The notes beneath the pieces are model-generated. The model saw only the letters and a list, made by a program, of their open reading frames with translations. It made no database searches and was not told the origin of the DNA. Positions 7,390-17,497 of a stretch of 41,282 nucleotides of DNA are shown piece by piece; position 1 is the stretch's first letter, and every line of letters starts with the position of its first letter. The DNA is from JAUUZQ01 sp964538375 (GTDB lineage Bacteria > Bacteroidota > Bacteroidia > Bacteroidales > GCA-2748055): positions 1-41,282 of the forward strand of contig CAZIFQ010000030.1 in NCBI GenBank assembly GCA_964538375.1, written 5' to 3'. A program made the translations under genes and the position numbers.

Positions 7390-8436
7390 TTACTCAGCAA
7401 CTTTCTCTAAATCATAGATTGATTGAACCTGAGCGGCAGTTAACACACTATTGTAAATTCTGATTTCATCAAGTGCGCCTCGGAAGTATCCTCCCCATGA
7501 TAATGGAATAATTTTATCATTATCGTAGTTTGAATCATCAGCTGCATATACATCTGATCCTCTTCCAAATACAAGATCATTACCTGTATTTGCTAAAGCA
7601 GTACCAGGTGTATCGTCCCATACCTTAGTTTCAGTACCATTGATATAGAATTTCATATAACCGCCACCAAATGTAACTGCCAGGTTATACCATGTTTCAA
7701 TCTCTAATGGTGGATCAGTATCTTTGTCATAGATAGCCTCAGCAGTTGCAATAGTAAAGAAAGACTTGTTTGCATCCTGTAGCTGGAATTTGTAACCTAC
7801 CCAGGAATGAAGTCCCATAAAACGATTGTTCCCAGCAATTTCAGTTGTATTCACCCAAACAGAAATAGACATTGTTTCAGGGTTCAAAGCAGTGTTATAG
7901 GGAATCTTTACAAAAGCTCCAAGGTCAAAAGCAAGAGCTCCACCATCATTACCATAACGGTCTGTTGTCCATGTTGGAAGAACGCCACCCCAGGTGTCGT
8001 CTCCACTCATGAGAGTACCATCGAATTCATTTCCTGAAAAGTCAGACAGTGTTGTTCCTGTACCATCATCGAAGGTCCAGTGACCAACTAATGCATCAGG
8101 CGCAATGGCAGCAACAATCTTGGTGTTATAAAGAGTTGTTGCAGCAGCAAGAGCTATTACAGTGTTATCTACATCAACCTGGGTAGCAAGAGGATTAAGA
8201 TTTACAACTTCTGCAGCAGTAATAACGAGCTAAAATTCAGCTTGTGATCCGAGTAAATACTGACCTTCGGCAGTACCTTCAGATGTTGACGCAATAAGCG
8301 CATCTGCATCAGCAATAGCTGTTGCAAGTTCAGTCTTGTCTACTTCTTCTTCTTCGGGATCACATCCTACGAAGAGCATCGACGCAGCAGCAAGCGCAAA
8401 AAAGAAAGTTAAAAAACTTAATTTGAGTGTTTTCAT
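7390..8436 (-). pseudogene. LamG-domain surface lipoprotein interrupted by an in-frame TAG
   Basis: One continuous reading frame of about 349 codons is broken by TAG at codon 69 (8230-8232). The first part is a lipoprotein signal ending FVGC (Cys25), followed by DPEEEEVD, an acidic export signal for surface display, and a helical segment with GTAEGQYLLGSQAEF. After the stop the same frame continues LVITAAEVVNLNPLATQ, then a LamG/concanavalin-like domain (HWTFDDGTG, ISVWVNTTE, WYNLAVTF, MKFYINGTE, ALDEIRIYNSVLTAAQV). It sits in the SusE/F position after SusD, where surface glycan-binding proteins are usual. A restart at the ATG at 8010 would yield 206 aa without a secretion signal and with a clipped LamG domain. 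The single base C-to-T (CAG to TAG) would explain the defect; it may be a real mutation or a sequence error. Confidence 0.8.
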
Positions 8437-8460
8437 AATTAAAAAATTTAGTTTAAAAAA

Positions 8461-9951
8461 TTAATGATTAATATTTATGTTAATGTCCACTTCACTTTGT
8501 GGAATAGGAAAATAGCGTTTAGAATCATAATCAAAATCTGTATAAGAAAGGGCAGCTTCTGCAGCTGCTTTACCATAGCGCATCAAATCGAAATAGCGAT
8601 GAAATTCAAAACCGAGCTCAACCCTTCTTTCGTGCCTTATGGCTTGTCTGACAATATTTTTTGAGTTATCATCAATCAAAGGTAGGAGTTCATTTGGAAT
8701 GACACCAAATCCTGGTAAATCTTCATCAAAGATATAACTTTCTCTTGCCCTTTTCCGGACTTCATTTAAAGGGATCAGCGCTTCATCACTTCTGTTCAGT
8801 TCATTTAATGCTTCTGCTTTAATAAGGAGAATATCACTATATCTCATATAAGTGTAGTTCAGGTCTGCATTCCCTTTTGTTCCCTTACTTATCTCAGCCA
8901 ATGGCTGTAAATGCTTTTTCTGAAGGAAACCTGTTGGTGACCATGCAGGGTCAAAGAGTTCACCGTTAATCCAAAGTTCACCATCTCTCCCAACTGTGTA
9001 ATCTAACCTGGGATCAACAATACTCCCGGCGGTTACTTCAAATTCATCGATAAAATTTTGCCTGGGTGCATTAAAAAAGTAACCATTTTCTACTGCCGGT
9101 GAGAACCATTGATTCAATGCACTTCCCTGAAAGGGGATCTGTCCTGCCAGGTGTTGTATTTCAAAAACAGACTCAATGCTATTCTCATAATCCACCATGA
9201 AATTTTGCTTGTATACATCCAGTAAACCATATATGTTCAAGGCATCGAGGGAGTCAACATAAGCTAAGGCATCAGTATAATTCTCAGTATATAGATATAC
9301 TTTTGCCAGCAAACCAAAGGCAGCTCCTTTCGAAACTCGTCCCAAATTACTTGGAGTTATATTGGCTGGAAGACCATTCTTTGCAGAGAGTAAATCTGTT
9401 TCAATCTGCCCGTATATAATGTCAACTGATGATGTTGGTACATGAAGATCGGAAGAAGTGAACACAGGTTCTGTTTTCAAAGGAATTTCACCAAAAATAT
9501 TTACCAGTTGAAAGTAGTAGTAAGCTCGTAAAAATTGAGCTTCAGCAATATACTGCTTTTGTAATGTGGCATCCATATCAATATTTGGGATATTGTAAAT
9601 GGCTTCATTTGTGCGAGAGATTCCATTATAATAGTGTTCCCAGATAGACACAATGTATCCGTTGTCGGAATTCGTCTCAAACTGCTCAATAAAGGAGATT
9701 TCACTCTGGTCGCCAGGATTTCCTCCTTTTACAGCATCATCAGAGGCGACATCTCCAAACACCCAGATATTGTTTTCAATAGAGGTGAATGCCAAAGGTT
9801 CATAGCATGCATTGCATGCCAGAAGTGCATGTTCTGCAGTTTTATAGAATGTTGCACTTGAGTATTTTCCCTGGAGATTTTCATCCAGAAATTTTGAACA
9901 TCCTGAAGTAATGGCTATTCCTGCTATGATGATAAATACTTTAAGTTTCAT
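8461..9951 (-). CDS. SusD/RagB-like outer-membrane glycan-binding lipoprotein
   Basis: A 496-aa protein with a lipoprotein signal (ITSGC, lipid at Cys18) and the familiar SusD start CSKFLDENLQGKYSSATFYK. Middle and late hallmarks are EAQFLRAYYYFQLVNIFGEIPL, RVSKGAAFGLLAKVYLY, YMRYSDILLIKAEALNE and a closing RHERRVELGFEFHRYFDLMR segment. It binds glycan at the cell surface and caps the SusC transporter encoded 12 bp before it. The target sugar cannot be read directly; the GH130 gene in the same operon suggests a mannose-containing glycan. Confidence 0.95.
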   Translation of the reverse strand: MKLKVFIIIAGIAITSGCSKFLDENLQGKYSSATFYKTAEHALLACNACYEPLAFTSIENNIWVFGDVASDDAVKGGNPGDQSEISFIEQFETNSDNGYIVSIWEHYYNGISRTNEAIYNIPNIDMDATLQKQYIAEAQFLRAYYYFQLVNIFGEIPLKTEPVFTSSDLHVPTSSVDIIYGQIETDLLSAKNGLPANITPSNLGRVSKGAAFGLLAKVYLYTENYTDALAYVDSLDALNIYGLLDVYKQNFMVDYENSIESVFEIQHLAGQIPFQGSALNQWFSPAVENGYFFNAPRQNFIDEFEVTAGSIVDPRLDYTVGRDGELWINGELFDPAWSPTGFLQKKHLQPLAEISKGTKGNADLNYTYMRYSDILLIKAEALNELNRSDEALIPLNEVRKRARESYIFDEDLPGFGVIPNELLPLIDDNSKNIVRQAIRHERRVELGFEFHRYFDLMRYGKAAAEAALSYTDFDYDSKRYFPIPQSEVDINININH

Positions 9952-9963
9952 CGTATATATTTT

Positions 9964-12900
9964 TTAAAAAGTTATTTGTAAACCAATACTATAAGAGACA
10001 GAAGAAGGATAAGTACCCCAATCGATTCCTGCTGCCAAATCGCCTTCTGAGGAAGAGTTATCGCTCACTGTCATTTCAGGATCCAGACCAGGATATTTTG
10101 TGAACGTGAGTAGATTTTGTCCTACGGCATACACCCTGATTTTATCAAAAAATATCTTGTCGGCTTTTTCTACAGGAAAAGTATACCCAACCTGGAAATT
10201 TTTTAGCCGCAAATAAGACCCGTTTTCAAGGAAACGTGTTGAAGGCTTGGTATTGTTAGATTTTGCAGCCCAGGATGCCCTCGGTTGTGTATTACTTGTC
10301 CCTTCACCTGTCCACCTCTCATCATAGTACCGCTGTGTAACATTAAACGGTCGGTAAAATCCTTCAATATCAGTAGCAACCTGGTAATAAATATCATTTC
10401 CATAGCTACCCTGGAAGAATATTGACAGGTCAAATGATTTATAATTGGCCATGAAATTGAGTCCATATGTAAAAAGCGGGATTGCGCTTCCTACAAAAGT
10501 TCTGTCTCTCTCGTCGATAAATCCATCCAGGTTTTGGTCTACGTACATAACATCACCAGGTTTAATATTGTCGCCCTGGTAAGCATGAGTGATAATTTCA
10601 ATATCGTTTTGGAAAATACCCTCCATTTCATACAGATAGAATGCCCCCAGGCTATGACCTTGCTCAGTAAGTGTAGCAAAAACTCCATTGTCAATTCTGC
10701 CACCTGAAATTGGAGCATCCAATTCAAGTACCTCGTTATAAATAGTGGCCAGAACACCTGAAACAGAAATATTTCCATTTTCATACGCTTGTTGGTAGTT
10801 CAATTCCAGTTCAAGCCCCCGGTTAAGGATTTTACCCTTATTCACCCAGGCCGGCTGAATGGAACCACTCGAAGGAGGAATGGGCTCCTGGGTTAGCATA
10901 TTACTTGTTACTTTAAAGAAATAGTCAGCGGTGATATTGAATCGATTTTTAAACATATGCAGATCAATTCCAATATCATACTGATTACTAGTCTCCCATT
11001 GCACATCGGCATTTCCGTATACCGATATGGCATATCCATCGCTTGAAACACCTCCAAATGGATAGTTGTAGTTAGACCCAATTTGGTCTGAATAAGCATA
11101 ATAACCAACTTCCTGGTTACCAATAGCACCATAGGAAGCCCTTACTTTTAAAAGGTTGATGGAAGAAATATTGTCAAAAAAATCTTCTTTATCAACGCGC
11201 CAGCCAGTAGAGAATGAGTAAAATGTACCCCAGCGGTTATCCGGACTAAATCGAGAAGATCCGTCCTCACGAATGATGGCAGAAACAAGAAATTTATTCT
11301 TAAAATTATAGTTAGCCCTTCCAAAAAATGAAACCAGGGAATATCCCGCCCTTGATTCCGAAGCATCAGTAACTCCCAATCCATTACCGAGGTAAACAAG
11401 GTTATTGTCTTGATCCGGGAAATCCTTCTCAGCCGCTGAATTCTCATAAATAGCGCCTTTTATAAGCTCTGTACCCAACATAACAGACAGGTTGTGGTTT
11501 TCTGCCAGCGTAATATTGTGCGTCAGGGCGTTACTCCACGACCAATTCATGATATCTCCGTCAATTACGGTGAGCGTATTAGGATTGTTAATTCGATTGT
11601 TGGTGCCCCAGGTCTGGTCAAACCTGCGCTGGTTAAAATTGGATTTATCAAGTCCGGCTGTTGAAACCAGGTTCAAATTGTCAGAAAATTTTATTGTAGC
11701 GTTCACATCACCGAAAACACGAAATTGCTGACGAGTGTTATTCTGGTTCAGGGCCAGGCCTACCGGGTTATACCCATCCCCAAAAAACCCTGTTTTATCA
11801 GGTAAGTCAACAAAGACATTATTTTCATCGTAAATTGGAATAGCTGGTGTTCTGAAAAAGGCATACCTTACAACACTGCCTCCATTCCCACCGTAACCAT
11901 CCCCACTGCTTCCGGTAATATTATTCTCATCCTTAGAGATATTAATGTTTGTTCCAATGCTGAGCCAATCAAATGCGTCGGTAGAGACACTCACTTTTCC
12001 TGTGGTCCTTTTGTAATCGCTATTCAGAATAATACCTTGCTGGCCAAACTGACTGGCAGAAATTAAGAACCTCGTTTTCTCGTTACCCCCACTTACCGAT
12101 AGGTTGTGGTTCTGAATAATCGCATTTCGAAAAATTTCATTGAGATGACTTACATCTGGAAGTGTAGCTGCATATTCAGGTGAGATTAAGGGTCTTTTCA
12201 ACAGGTCATCTAAGATAAAGGCGTTATCATTATTGGCCGCTTCATTAAAAATCTCCACATACTCATCCTTGTCAGTCATTTTTGTGATTGAACCTGGGCT
12301 TTGAACCCCCATCATTGAACTAAAATTAATGGTCGGCTTTCCCCTGACCCCTTTCTTTGTTGTGATAAGCACAACACCATTGTTCGCTCTTGATCCGTAA
12401 ATAGCAGCAGAGGCCCCATCTTTCAATACACTAACTGATTCAATATCTGCCACTGCCATGTTATCCAAGGCATTTGTTGTGGGAACTCCATCAACAATGT
12501 AAAGAGGAGAATTGCTACTGTTAATTGACCCGACACCCCTGATTCGAACTGACACACCCTCTCCTGGAGCCCCGGTATTTTGAGTGATATTCACCCCGGC
12601 AGCCTTACCCTGCAATGCCTGGTCTACGCTGGAAAGTGGTAAATTAGACACCTCGTCCATCTCCACACTGGACACAGAACCAGTAAGATCTACTTTCTTC
12701 TGAGTACCATATCCGATAACCACCACCTCGTCCAATTGCTCCCGATCTTCCAGCATTTGTACTTCAAAATATACTGTTTCACCCACGGGAAGCTCAACTT
12801 TTTGATATCCGATGGATGAAAAAGTCAGAACAGGATTATCAATTCCCGCAGGAATAGTCAGGGAAAACTCTCCGGTATAGGATGAAATTGTACCAGTAGT

Positions 12901-13086
12901 AGTACCCTTAACCACGATGTTCACTCCGATAAGTTCGAGTCCCTCAGGGTCGGTTATTTTACCTGAGATGTCCTGTCCTTGTGCAATGCTATTCACTGGG
13001 ATTAACAGTAAGCCCAATGATAATATGACAATAATTTTGCTGCTTAAATTCATGAGATAATTGTTAGAGTTATATTCTGTTTTCAT
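9964..13086 (-). CDS. SusC/RagA-family TonB-dependent outer-membrane transporter
   Basis: A 1040-aa TonB-dependent receptor. After the signal peptide (ending NSIAQ) comes a carboxypeptidase-regulatory-like domain at about 38-115 (GKITDPEGLELIGVNIVVKG). The plug follows at about 122-235 (VVIGYGTQKKVDLTGSVSSV, QGKAAGVNI, RIRGVGSIN, SPLYIVDGVP), then a long beta-barrel ending in ITF with a terminal aromatic. It imports oligosaccharides through the outer membrane using TonB energy, together with SusD. Two starts are possible: 13086, or the ATG at 13053, which gives a cleaner signal peptide beginning MNLSSK. It lies 15 bp after the lipoprotein gene and is therefore part of the six-gene operon. Confidence 0.95.
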   Translation of the reverse strand: MKTEYNSNNYLMNLSSKIIVILSLGLLLIPVNSIAQGQDISGKITDPEGLELIGVNIVVKGTTTGTISSYTGEFSLTIPAGIDNPVLTFSSIGYQKVELPVGETVYFEVQMLEDREQLDEVVVIGYGTQKKVDLTGSVSSVEMDEVSNLPLSSVDQALQGKAAGVNITQNTGAPGEGVSVRIRGVGSINSSNSPLYIVDGVPTTNALDNMAVADIESVSVLKDGASAAIYGSRANNGVVLITTKKGVRGKPTINFSSMMGVQSPGSITKMTDKDEYVEIFNEAANNDNAFILDDLLKRPLISPEYAATLPDVSHLNEIFRNAIIQNHNLSVSGGNEKTRFLISASQFGQQGIILNSDYKRTTGKVSVSTDAFDWLSIGTNINISKDENNITGSSGDGYGGNGGSVVRYAFFRTPAIPIYDENNVFVDLPDKTGFFGDGYNPVGLALNQNNTRQQFRVFGDVNATIKFSDNLNLVSTAGLDKSNFNQRRFDQTWGTNNRINNPNTLTVIDGDIMNWSWSNALTHNITLAENHNLSVMLGTELIKGAIYENSAAEKDFPDQDNNLVYLGNGLGVTDASESRAGYSLVSFFGRANYNFKNKFLVSAIIREDGSSRFSPDNRWGTFYSFSTGWRVDKEDFFDNISSINLLKVRASYGAIGNQEVGYYAYSDQIGSNYNYPFGGVSSDGYAISVYGNADVQWETSNQYDIGIDLHMFKNRFNITADYFFKVTSNMLTQEPIPPSSGSIQPAWVNKGKILNRGLELELNYQQAYENGNISVSGVLATIYNEVLELDAPISGGRIDNGVFATLTEQGHSLGAFYLYEMEGIFQNDIEIITHAYQGDNIKPGDVMYVDQNLDGFIDERDRTFVGSAIPLFTYGLNFMANYKSFDLSIFFQGSYGNDIYYQVATDIEGFYRPFNVTQRYYDERWTGEGTSNTQPRASWAAKSNNTKPSTRFLENGSYLRLKNFQVGYTFPVEKADKIFFDKIRVYAVGQNLLTFTKYPGLDPEMTVSDNSSSEGDLAAGIDWGTYPSSVSYSIGLQITF

Positions 13087-13101
13087 TTGAAATCATTATT
13101 T

Positions 13102-14820
13102 CTATTTGTAAGCGATTACTATATCGTTAAGCATAGTCTTGCCTTTTACCTTATTGAATTTACTTCCTTTCGGAATTGCCACAATAATCATGGACTGATT
13201 AGCAGGAAGAGTGAAATTGACCGTCTCACTGGTTTGCTTACTTACAATTCTATGAGATATCGCATCATAAAGATCGACTGGCTCACTTCCATTGTAATAA
13301 TCTATTATTTTATCTTCATCATAAGGATTATAGTAGAGGTAAGTTGGATAAGCAGGATTCCTGTAAAAATCTGTAGCAAGGCAATTAAGCTGAAGTATTT
13401 TTTCAACATTCGTTTCCCTGATAATGGAGCCGAAAACTCCAACATGGGCCGATCCATAAATACTGAACATGGATATACTTGGCTGTCCAATGACCCAGTT
13501 GGGACCATCTCCAAGTGCCACGGGTGAGACACCTTCTAACTCTTTCTTATTGTAAGCATCCGTTTTCTTCAATCCCTCGTATGCGATTACGTTTCTTGTA
13601 AGCTCTTTCTCCTTGGGAAGCCACTGGTTTCCATCCGGGATTTCATAGGGGTAATAAAGCCGGGCAGCGTTAGCGGCATTCAGCATCCATTTTCCAACAA
13701 TCTCTGCAAATTGCGGCTCATAGCGAACCAATGAGACGAGCGGCCAGGCCATATCAAAAGTGTTCATTAAGAAGCCATAGCCCCCATCTTGAAGGATATT
13801 CCCCTGTATGCCACTTACATCATAGTCACCCCAACGGTCGTTAATGATCCCCCACCCGTAACGCCCATCCTCATTCGTACAACCATCAAAGGTCCATTCA
13901 AATATTTTTAAAACATCATATTTCGTATCCATCTCCGCGTTGAGCCGGGCTGCCGTATAAGCACCAAATGGCATCAACACTTCATAGAATCTACTTTCGC
14001 TCTGAGAATAGAGAGCATCAAGCGCAGAAATAGCACCTTCCAGGTATCTTTCATCTCCAAATTTTTGATAGGCAGAATACAATACCCAGGCATGACCCGC
14101 GGCAGCATCCTGCTGATATGGAATATCGCTACGTTTCCCTTCCATAGTGGAATAGTCGAAATATGAGTAATCGTAATTTCCATCCAGCACAGAATCTGCT
14201 TTGTAAAATTGCTCAGCGATTAATTTTTGAAGACTATCGGCACGAACCACACCAGGAAAAAGATCAGAAACAGCAAAATATAATACATTTGGAAATACAT
14301 CATACCACCAGTCACGTCCATATCCCCCACCCAACAAAGCCACCTCTGGTGATGTATTGTTCATCATTATGTTCCATCCATTTTCCCTGTTGAAGTAGTT
14401 TTGCACCATCATCGGGTAGTTATACCCATTCTGATTTGTTTTATCGATGCCAACTAAACCAGCGCTTAGTAATGCTCCCAATGAATTAATGGCCTCATGG
14501 AATTCTCCGTTATTTACATTTGGTCCCTGGCGAATATCTCCGACTACAGTATACAAGCCAAATGTGGCCTGCGGAAAATTTCTTTGTGAATTATCAATCC
14601 AGATAAAAGCATCTTCCTGGGAAGCTGGCTGGTAATTGAAGACTATTTCATCGAAATTTTTCGTTTTCTCACACCAATCCAGAATTTTATAGGGAGTAGG
14701 ATTTGTGGGCATTTCACTCACTCTCCCCAATTCTGCCTGTACAATTTCCCTGTTACTGCTGCTACATGATGAATGAATGATCAGTGCTAGTAAGATTCCA
14801 ATATATAGCGAATTTTTCAT
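13102..14820 (-). CDS. Lipoprotein of unrecognised family, paralogue of the T9SS-exported protein; candidate glycan-active enzyme
   Basis: A 572-aa predicted lipoprotein (Cys19 after a hydrophobic signal). I do not recognise the family. The body is rich in aromatic and Trp/Asp motifs: EMPTNPTPYKILDW, GYGRDWWYDVFPNVLYF, DAAAGHAWVLYSAYQ, GGYGFLMNTFDMAWPLVSLV, NAANAARLYYPYEIPDGNQ and YGSAHVGVFGSI. A C-terminal beta-rich part ends near TMLNDIVIAYK. Repeated helix-hairpin patterns suggest an (alpha/alpha) toroid glycosidase or lyase fold with a beta-sandwich tail, but this is inference. The first ~545 residues of the plus-strand protein at 17498 share nearly all these motifs in the same order. It lies between the MFS (10-bp gap) and SusC (15-bp gap) genes, so a role in the same glycan pathway is likely. 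Confidence 0.75.
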   Translation of the reverse strand: MKNSLYIGILLALIIHSSCSSSNREIVQAELGRVSEMPTNPTPYKILDWCEKTKNFDEIVFNYQPASQEDAFIWIDNSQRNFPQATFGLYTVVGDIRQGPNVNNGEFHEAINSLGALLSAGLVGIDKTNQNGYNYPMMVQNYFNRENGWNIMMNNTSPEVALLGGGYGRDWWYDVFPNVLYFAVSDLFPGVVRADSLQKLIAEQFYKADSVLDGNYDYSYFDYSTMEGKRSDIPYQQDAAAGHAWVLYSAYQKFGDERYLEGAISALDALYSQSESRFYEVLMPFGAYTAARLNAEMDTKYDVLKIFEWTFDGCTNEDGRYGWGIINDRWGDYDVSGIQGNILQDGGYGFLMNTFDMAWPLVSLVRYEPQFAEIVGKWMLNAANAARLYYPYEIPDGNQWLPKEKELTRNVIAYEGLKKTDAYNKKELEGVSPVALGDGPNWVIGQPSISMFSIYGSAHVGVFGSIIRETNVEKILQLNCLATDFYRNPAYPTYLYYNPYDEDKIIDYYNGSEPVDLYDAISHRIVSKQTSETVNFTLPANQSMIIVAIPKGSKFNKVKGKTMLNDIVIAYK

Positions 14821-14830
14821 TATTCTTTTT

Positions 14831-16126
14831 TTAAGCCGTTTCCTTTTCTTCCGATGCTCTTGTCACAGGTTTACTGTCATAAGCATTAGCCTTTCTTATC
14901 AGCCGCTTCGCTACAGGTATGGATATTAATTGAATGGCTGCAATAATTATCAGGGAATATTTTAAGGCAAACGATTCAGACACATAAGTAATAAGAACAA
15001 TAAAAAGTACGAGCCCTATGAATCTCCCAATATATAAACCAAATTCATGATTAAATATATATGCAAACTGATTCCTGTTCTCTTTGAGAGAAAGTACATC
15101 TATGACTTTCATCTGAATAGGAAAGTAGGCAATATCATGCAGCGGCTGAAACATTACTTTGCAAATTACAAAAACAATTACACCTGTTGCTGAAAAGAGC
15201 ATTCCATTAACAAGTGTCCCAATCATGAATACGATCAGACCAGCAGAGAATATATATATTCTGTGCTGAGGTTTAGAGGTTCTTCCCAGTATATACAATA
15301 TGATGGCTGATAATACCCCGGAAAGACTCTGAATATTTCCCAAAGAACCTTCATCGCCCACCAGGCGCATAATTAGAATTGCCGGTGCAGTTACAAGATA
15401 TCCCTGCGCTAATCCTTTCAGTGATGAAAGAAAGAGCATATTTCTCCATAACTTGTCAAACTTGAAGTAAATAAACCTTTTTTGAATGGGATTATTGAAT
15501 TTCTCTTTATGAATAATTATACTGGAAAAAATAGTCAGGAGAAAAACTGCAGCGGTAACAATTTTGTATGCATTTTCAATATTTCCTATCCAATTCCATT
15601 TCCCTGAATTTATAAGAAACCACCCGATAGTAACCGGAACTATGATAGTGGTAATGGTATAAAAGAATGTTTCCAGACCATAATAGTAATTGCGATTGCT
15701 ATCGTTGGTGGTATTCAAGGCAAGGAAATCGCGATTGGCCCAGAAAAAGCCAAAGGAAGAGCCCATTATTAGACCTGATAAGGCAACGCCAGGAACATCG
15801 ATTTCTCCCAGTGTCATCATAAATACCATTGAGATTCCGCTTAGGAGCATTCCAAAACTATAGAGGTGGGCAATCTTAATTTTATTTAAAAGAAAACCAT
15901 TAATAAGAAAAGTCAGAGGAATACCAGTATACACCGAAAGCTGATAAATAGCTACGAGCCTGGGCTCATCAGAAGTACGCATAATATAGGCCCCCACAAA
16001 CAGGTCGATCACAGGAAGTACAAAAGCATAAATTATATTCGTAATAAGCAGAACTCTCATTCCCCTTGGCATGCTAAGGAAAAAGTCGTATTCTTTTGTG
16101 AACTTATTTAGTAGAGACATTTTCAT
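14831..16126 (-). CDS. MFS transporter of the PUL (YqgE-like)
   Basis: A 431-aa inner-membrane protein with about 12 hydrophobic helices and a short charged loop after helix 6 (IIHKEKFNNPIQKRF). It resembles the YqgE group of the major facilitator superfamily, with segments such as GSSFGFFWANRDFLALNTTN and YYYGLETFFYTITTIIVPVTIGW. It is placed 3 bp after the GH130 phosphorylase gene and before the lipoprotein and SusC/SusD genes. The simplest reading is that it brings the disaccharide or short oligosaccharide made in the periplasm into the cytoplasm, where GH130 can phosphorolyse it. Substrate is inferred from context. A second ATG two codons in is equally possible. Confidence 0.85.
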   Translation of the reverse strand: MKMSLLNKFTKEYDFFLSMPRGMRVLLITNIIYAFVLPVIDLFVGAYIMRTSDEPRLVAIYQLSVYTGIPLTFLINGFLLNKIKIAHLYSFGMLLSGISMVFMMTLGEIDVPGVALSGLIMGSSFGFFWANRDFLALNTTNDSNRNYYYGLETFFYTITTIIVPVTIGWFLINSGKWNWIGNIENAYKIVTAAVFLLTIFSSIIIHKEKFNNPIQKRFIYFKFDKLWRNMLFLSSLKGLAQGYLVTAPAILIMRLVGDEGSLGNIQSLSGVLSAIILYILGRTSKPQHRIYIFSAGLIVFMIGTLVNGMLFSATGVIVFVICKVMFQPLHDIAYFPIQMKVIDVLSLKENRNQFAYIFNHEFGLYIGRFIGLVLFIVLITYVSESFALKYSLIIIAAIQLISIPVAKRLIRKANAYDSKPVTRASEEKETA

Positions 16127-16129
16127 ATT

Positions 16130-17173
16130 TTACACATTGAGAGAAGATAGAATATCAGAAATTGAGAACTCGGCCATGCATATTACTTCATCACTTGCTC
16201 CGTAATAGATGCTAATGGTGTCTCCATTCACAAGTTGTCCGTTGGTAAAAACTACGTTTCCAAAAAAACCAGATTTTTCATATGTCGCAGTGGGCTCCAT
16301 AATAGGATGCTCACTTCTGGAAATAACTATTGAAGGGTCGTTAATGTCCAGGAGTAAAGCTCCCAGGCAATACCTGTTCTCACTGGTAGCACCATGGTAA
16401 ATTGCTAACCATCCTTCAGATGTTCTTATGGGTGCTGCACCAGCTCCTACCCTGGCACTGTCCCAGTAATTTTCTCGTGTTGTGGCTATGCATTTGTGAT
16501 TTCCCCAATGTACCAGATCAGGCGACTCGGAAATCCATATATAGTTACCACCTAGTTCCGGACTACTGGGTCGATGAAAAGCATAATACTTATCATTCAA
16601 TTTTTCTTCAAATATTGCACAGTCCTTATTATGAGGAGGAAAAATCATTCCCCGACGATCAAAGTCTTTCCAATTCCTTGTAAATATATAACCAACCCCT
16701 ACACCTTCACGGGATACTTTCGTATAACTTAAATGAAAGCCATCGTCCATAGTTGCTACCCTGCAATCTTCTATACCAAAAGATTCTTGAGGTCCTACCC
16801 CAAAAATTGGATTATAACCTTCCGGTTCAATAAAATGAACACCATCATCACTACACACGAGTCTTAAATGTGAAAGAGTAGTTAAATAAGAAGAACCTTT
16901 ATATATAATTATCCTGGGATCAGTAACATCGAGATCGGGATCATCTTGTCTGAATTTTAGTATTTCTACCTTTCCATCTTTCAGAACAGGGAAACTAACT
17001 TCATCGGCTGTTTGCTCCGGACGCTCCGCTACCCTTAACAGGAGCCATATTTTATTTTCAAACCTGAAAACTCCAGGATTTAAAAGACACTCTATTTTCA
17101 TACCTTCTATGCTGGGAGATATATCCCCTGGCTTTAATATCGGGTTATGTTTATATCTCAGTGCAATTTCCAT
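16130..17173 (-). CDS. Glycoside hydrolase family 130 protein (beta-mannoside phosphorylase type)
   Basis: A 347-aa five-bladed propeller enzyme with no signal peptide, so cytoplasmic. GH130 members mostly cleave beta-mannosides by phosphorolysis, releasing mannose 1-phosphate. Visible motifs are RYKHNPIL at the start, GIEDCRV (residues 133-138; Asp136 is in the usual general-acid position, with the common GIEDPR proline replaced by Cys), NKDCAIFEEKL, HRPSSPELGGNYIW, GAGAAPIRTSEGWLAIYHGA, LGALLLDINDP, IMEPTATYE and VVFTNGQ. The frame is open 20 codons further up to 17233, but the family normally begins near this ATG, and the extra residues are a Leu-rich translation of T-rich leader. First gene of the six-gene operon. 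The acceptor sugar cannot be told from sequence. Confidence 0.9.
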   Translation of the reverse strand: MEIALRYKHNPILKPGDISPSIEGMKIECLLNPGVFRFENKIWLLLRVAERPEQTADEVSFPVLKDGKVEILKFRQDDPDLDVTDPRIIIYKGSSYLTTLSHLRLVCSDDGVHFIEPEGYNPIFGVGPQESFGIEDCRVATMDDGFHLSYTKVSREGVGVGYIFTRNWKDFDRRGMIFPPHNKDCAIFEEKLNDKYYAFHRPSSPELGGNYIWISESPDLVHWGNHKCIATTRENYWDSARVGAGAAPIRTSEGWLAIYHGATSENRYCLGALLLDINDPSIVISRSEHPIMEPTATYEKSGFFGNVVFTNGQLVNGDTISIYYGASDEVICMAEFSISDILSSLNV

Positions 17174-17497
17174 GAGTGGTGGTATTAAATATTGTAAAAC
17201 AAGTAACAACAATAACTTTGGTTTGGCTTCCATTCGGTGACCAAAATTGTATACTCTGTAACCAATCTACTCCCGGGGAATCTACTAATATGAAAAACAC
17301 CCTATCTGTATATACCTGGTTATTTATTGATTAGGAGGGCTGTGAATGTTAAATTTTACAATATTTCCAGAGGCTTGCATCAGGTGTTCATTGGATCAAT
17401 CAAGTTTTTTCCTTCTATATGTTGTAAATTGCAATTGCTAACGCGTGCATGAGCGTTTATATTTTGAAATAATTATAATAGAAATACAACAATCATC
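17174..17497. promoter_or_regulatory. Divergent control region between the GH130 operon and the T9SS protein gene
   Basis: This 324-bp A/T-rich region must contain both divergent promoters of the utilisation locus and the target of its regulator. Weak -7-like sequences can be seen, for example TATATTTTG near 17459-17467 on the plus strand, one base off the consensus spacing. A GCAATTGC palindrome with nearby ACGCGT lies at about 17431-17446 and is a possible operator. Nothing here is a full consensus match. Confidence 0.4.

Noticed and set aside
8230..8232. Recoding of TAG as an amino acid
   Set aside because: TAG is used as an ordinary stop at other genes here (for example at 3808 and 31090), and there is no pyrrolysine-type context; a nonsense change is simpler.
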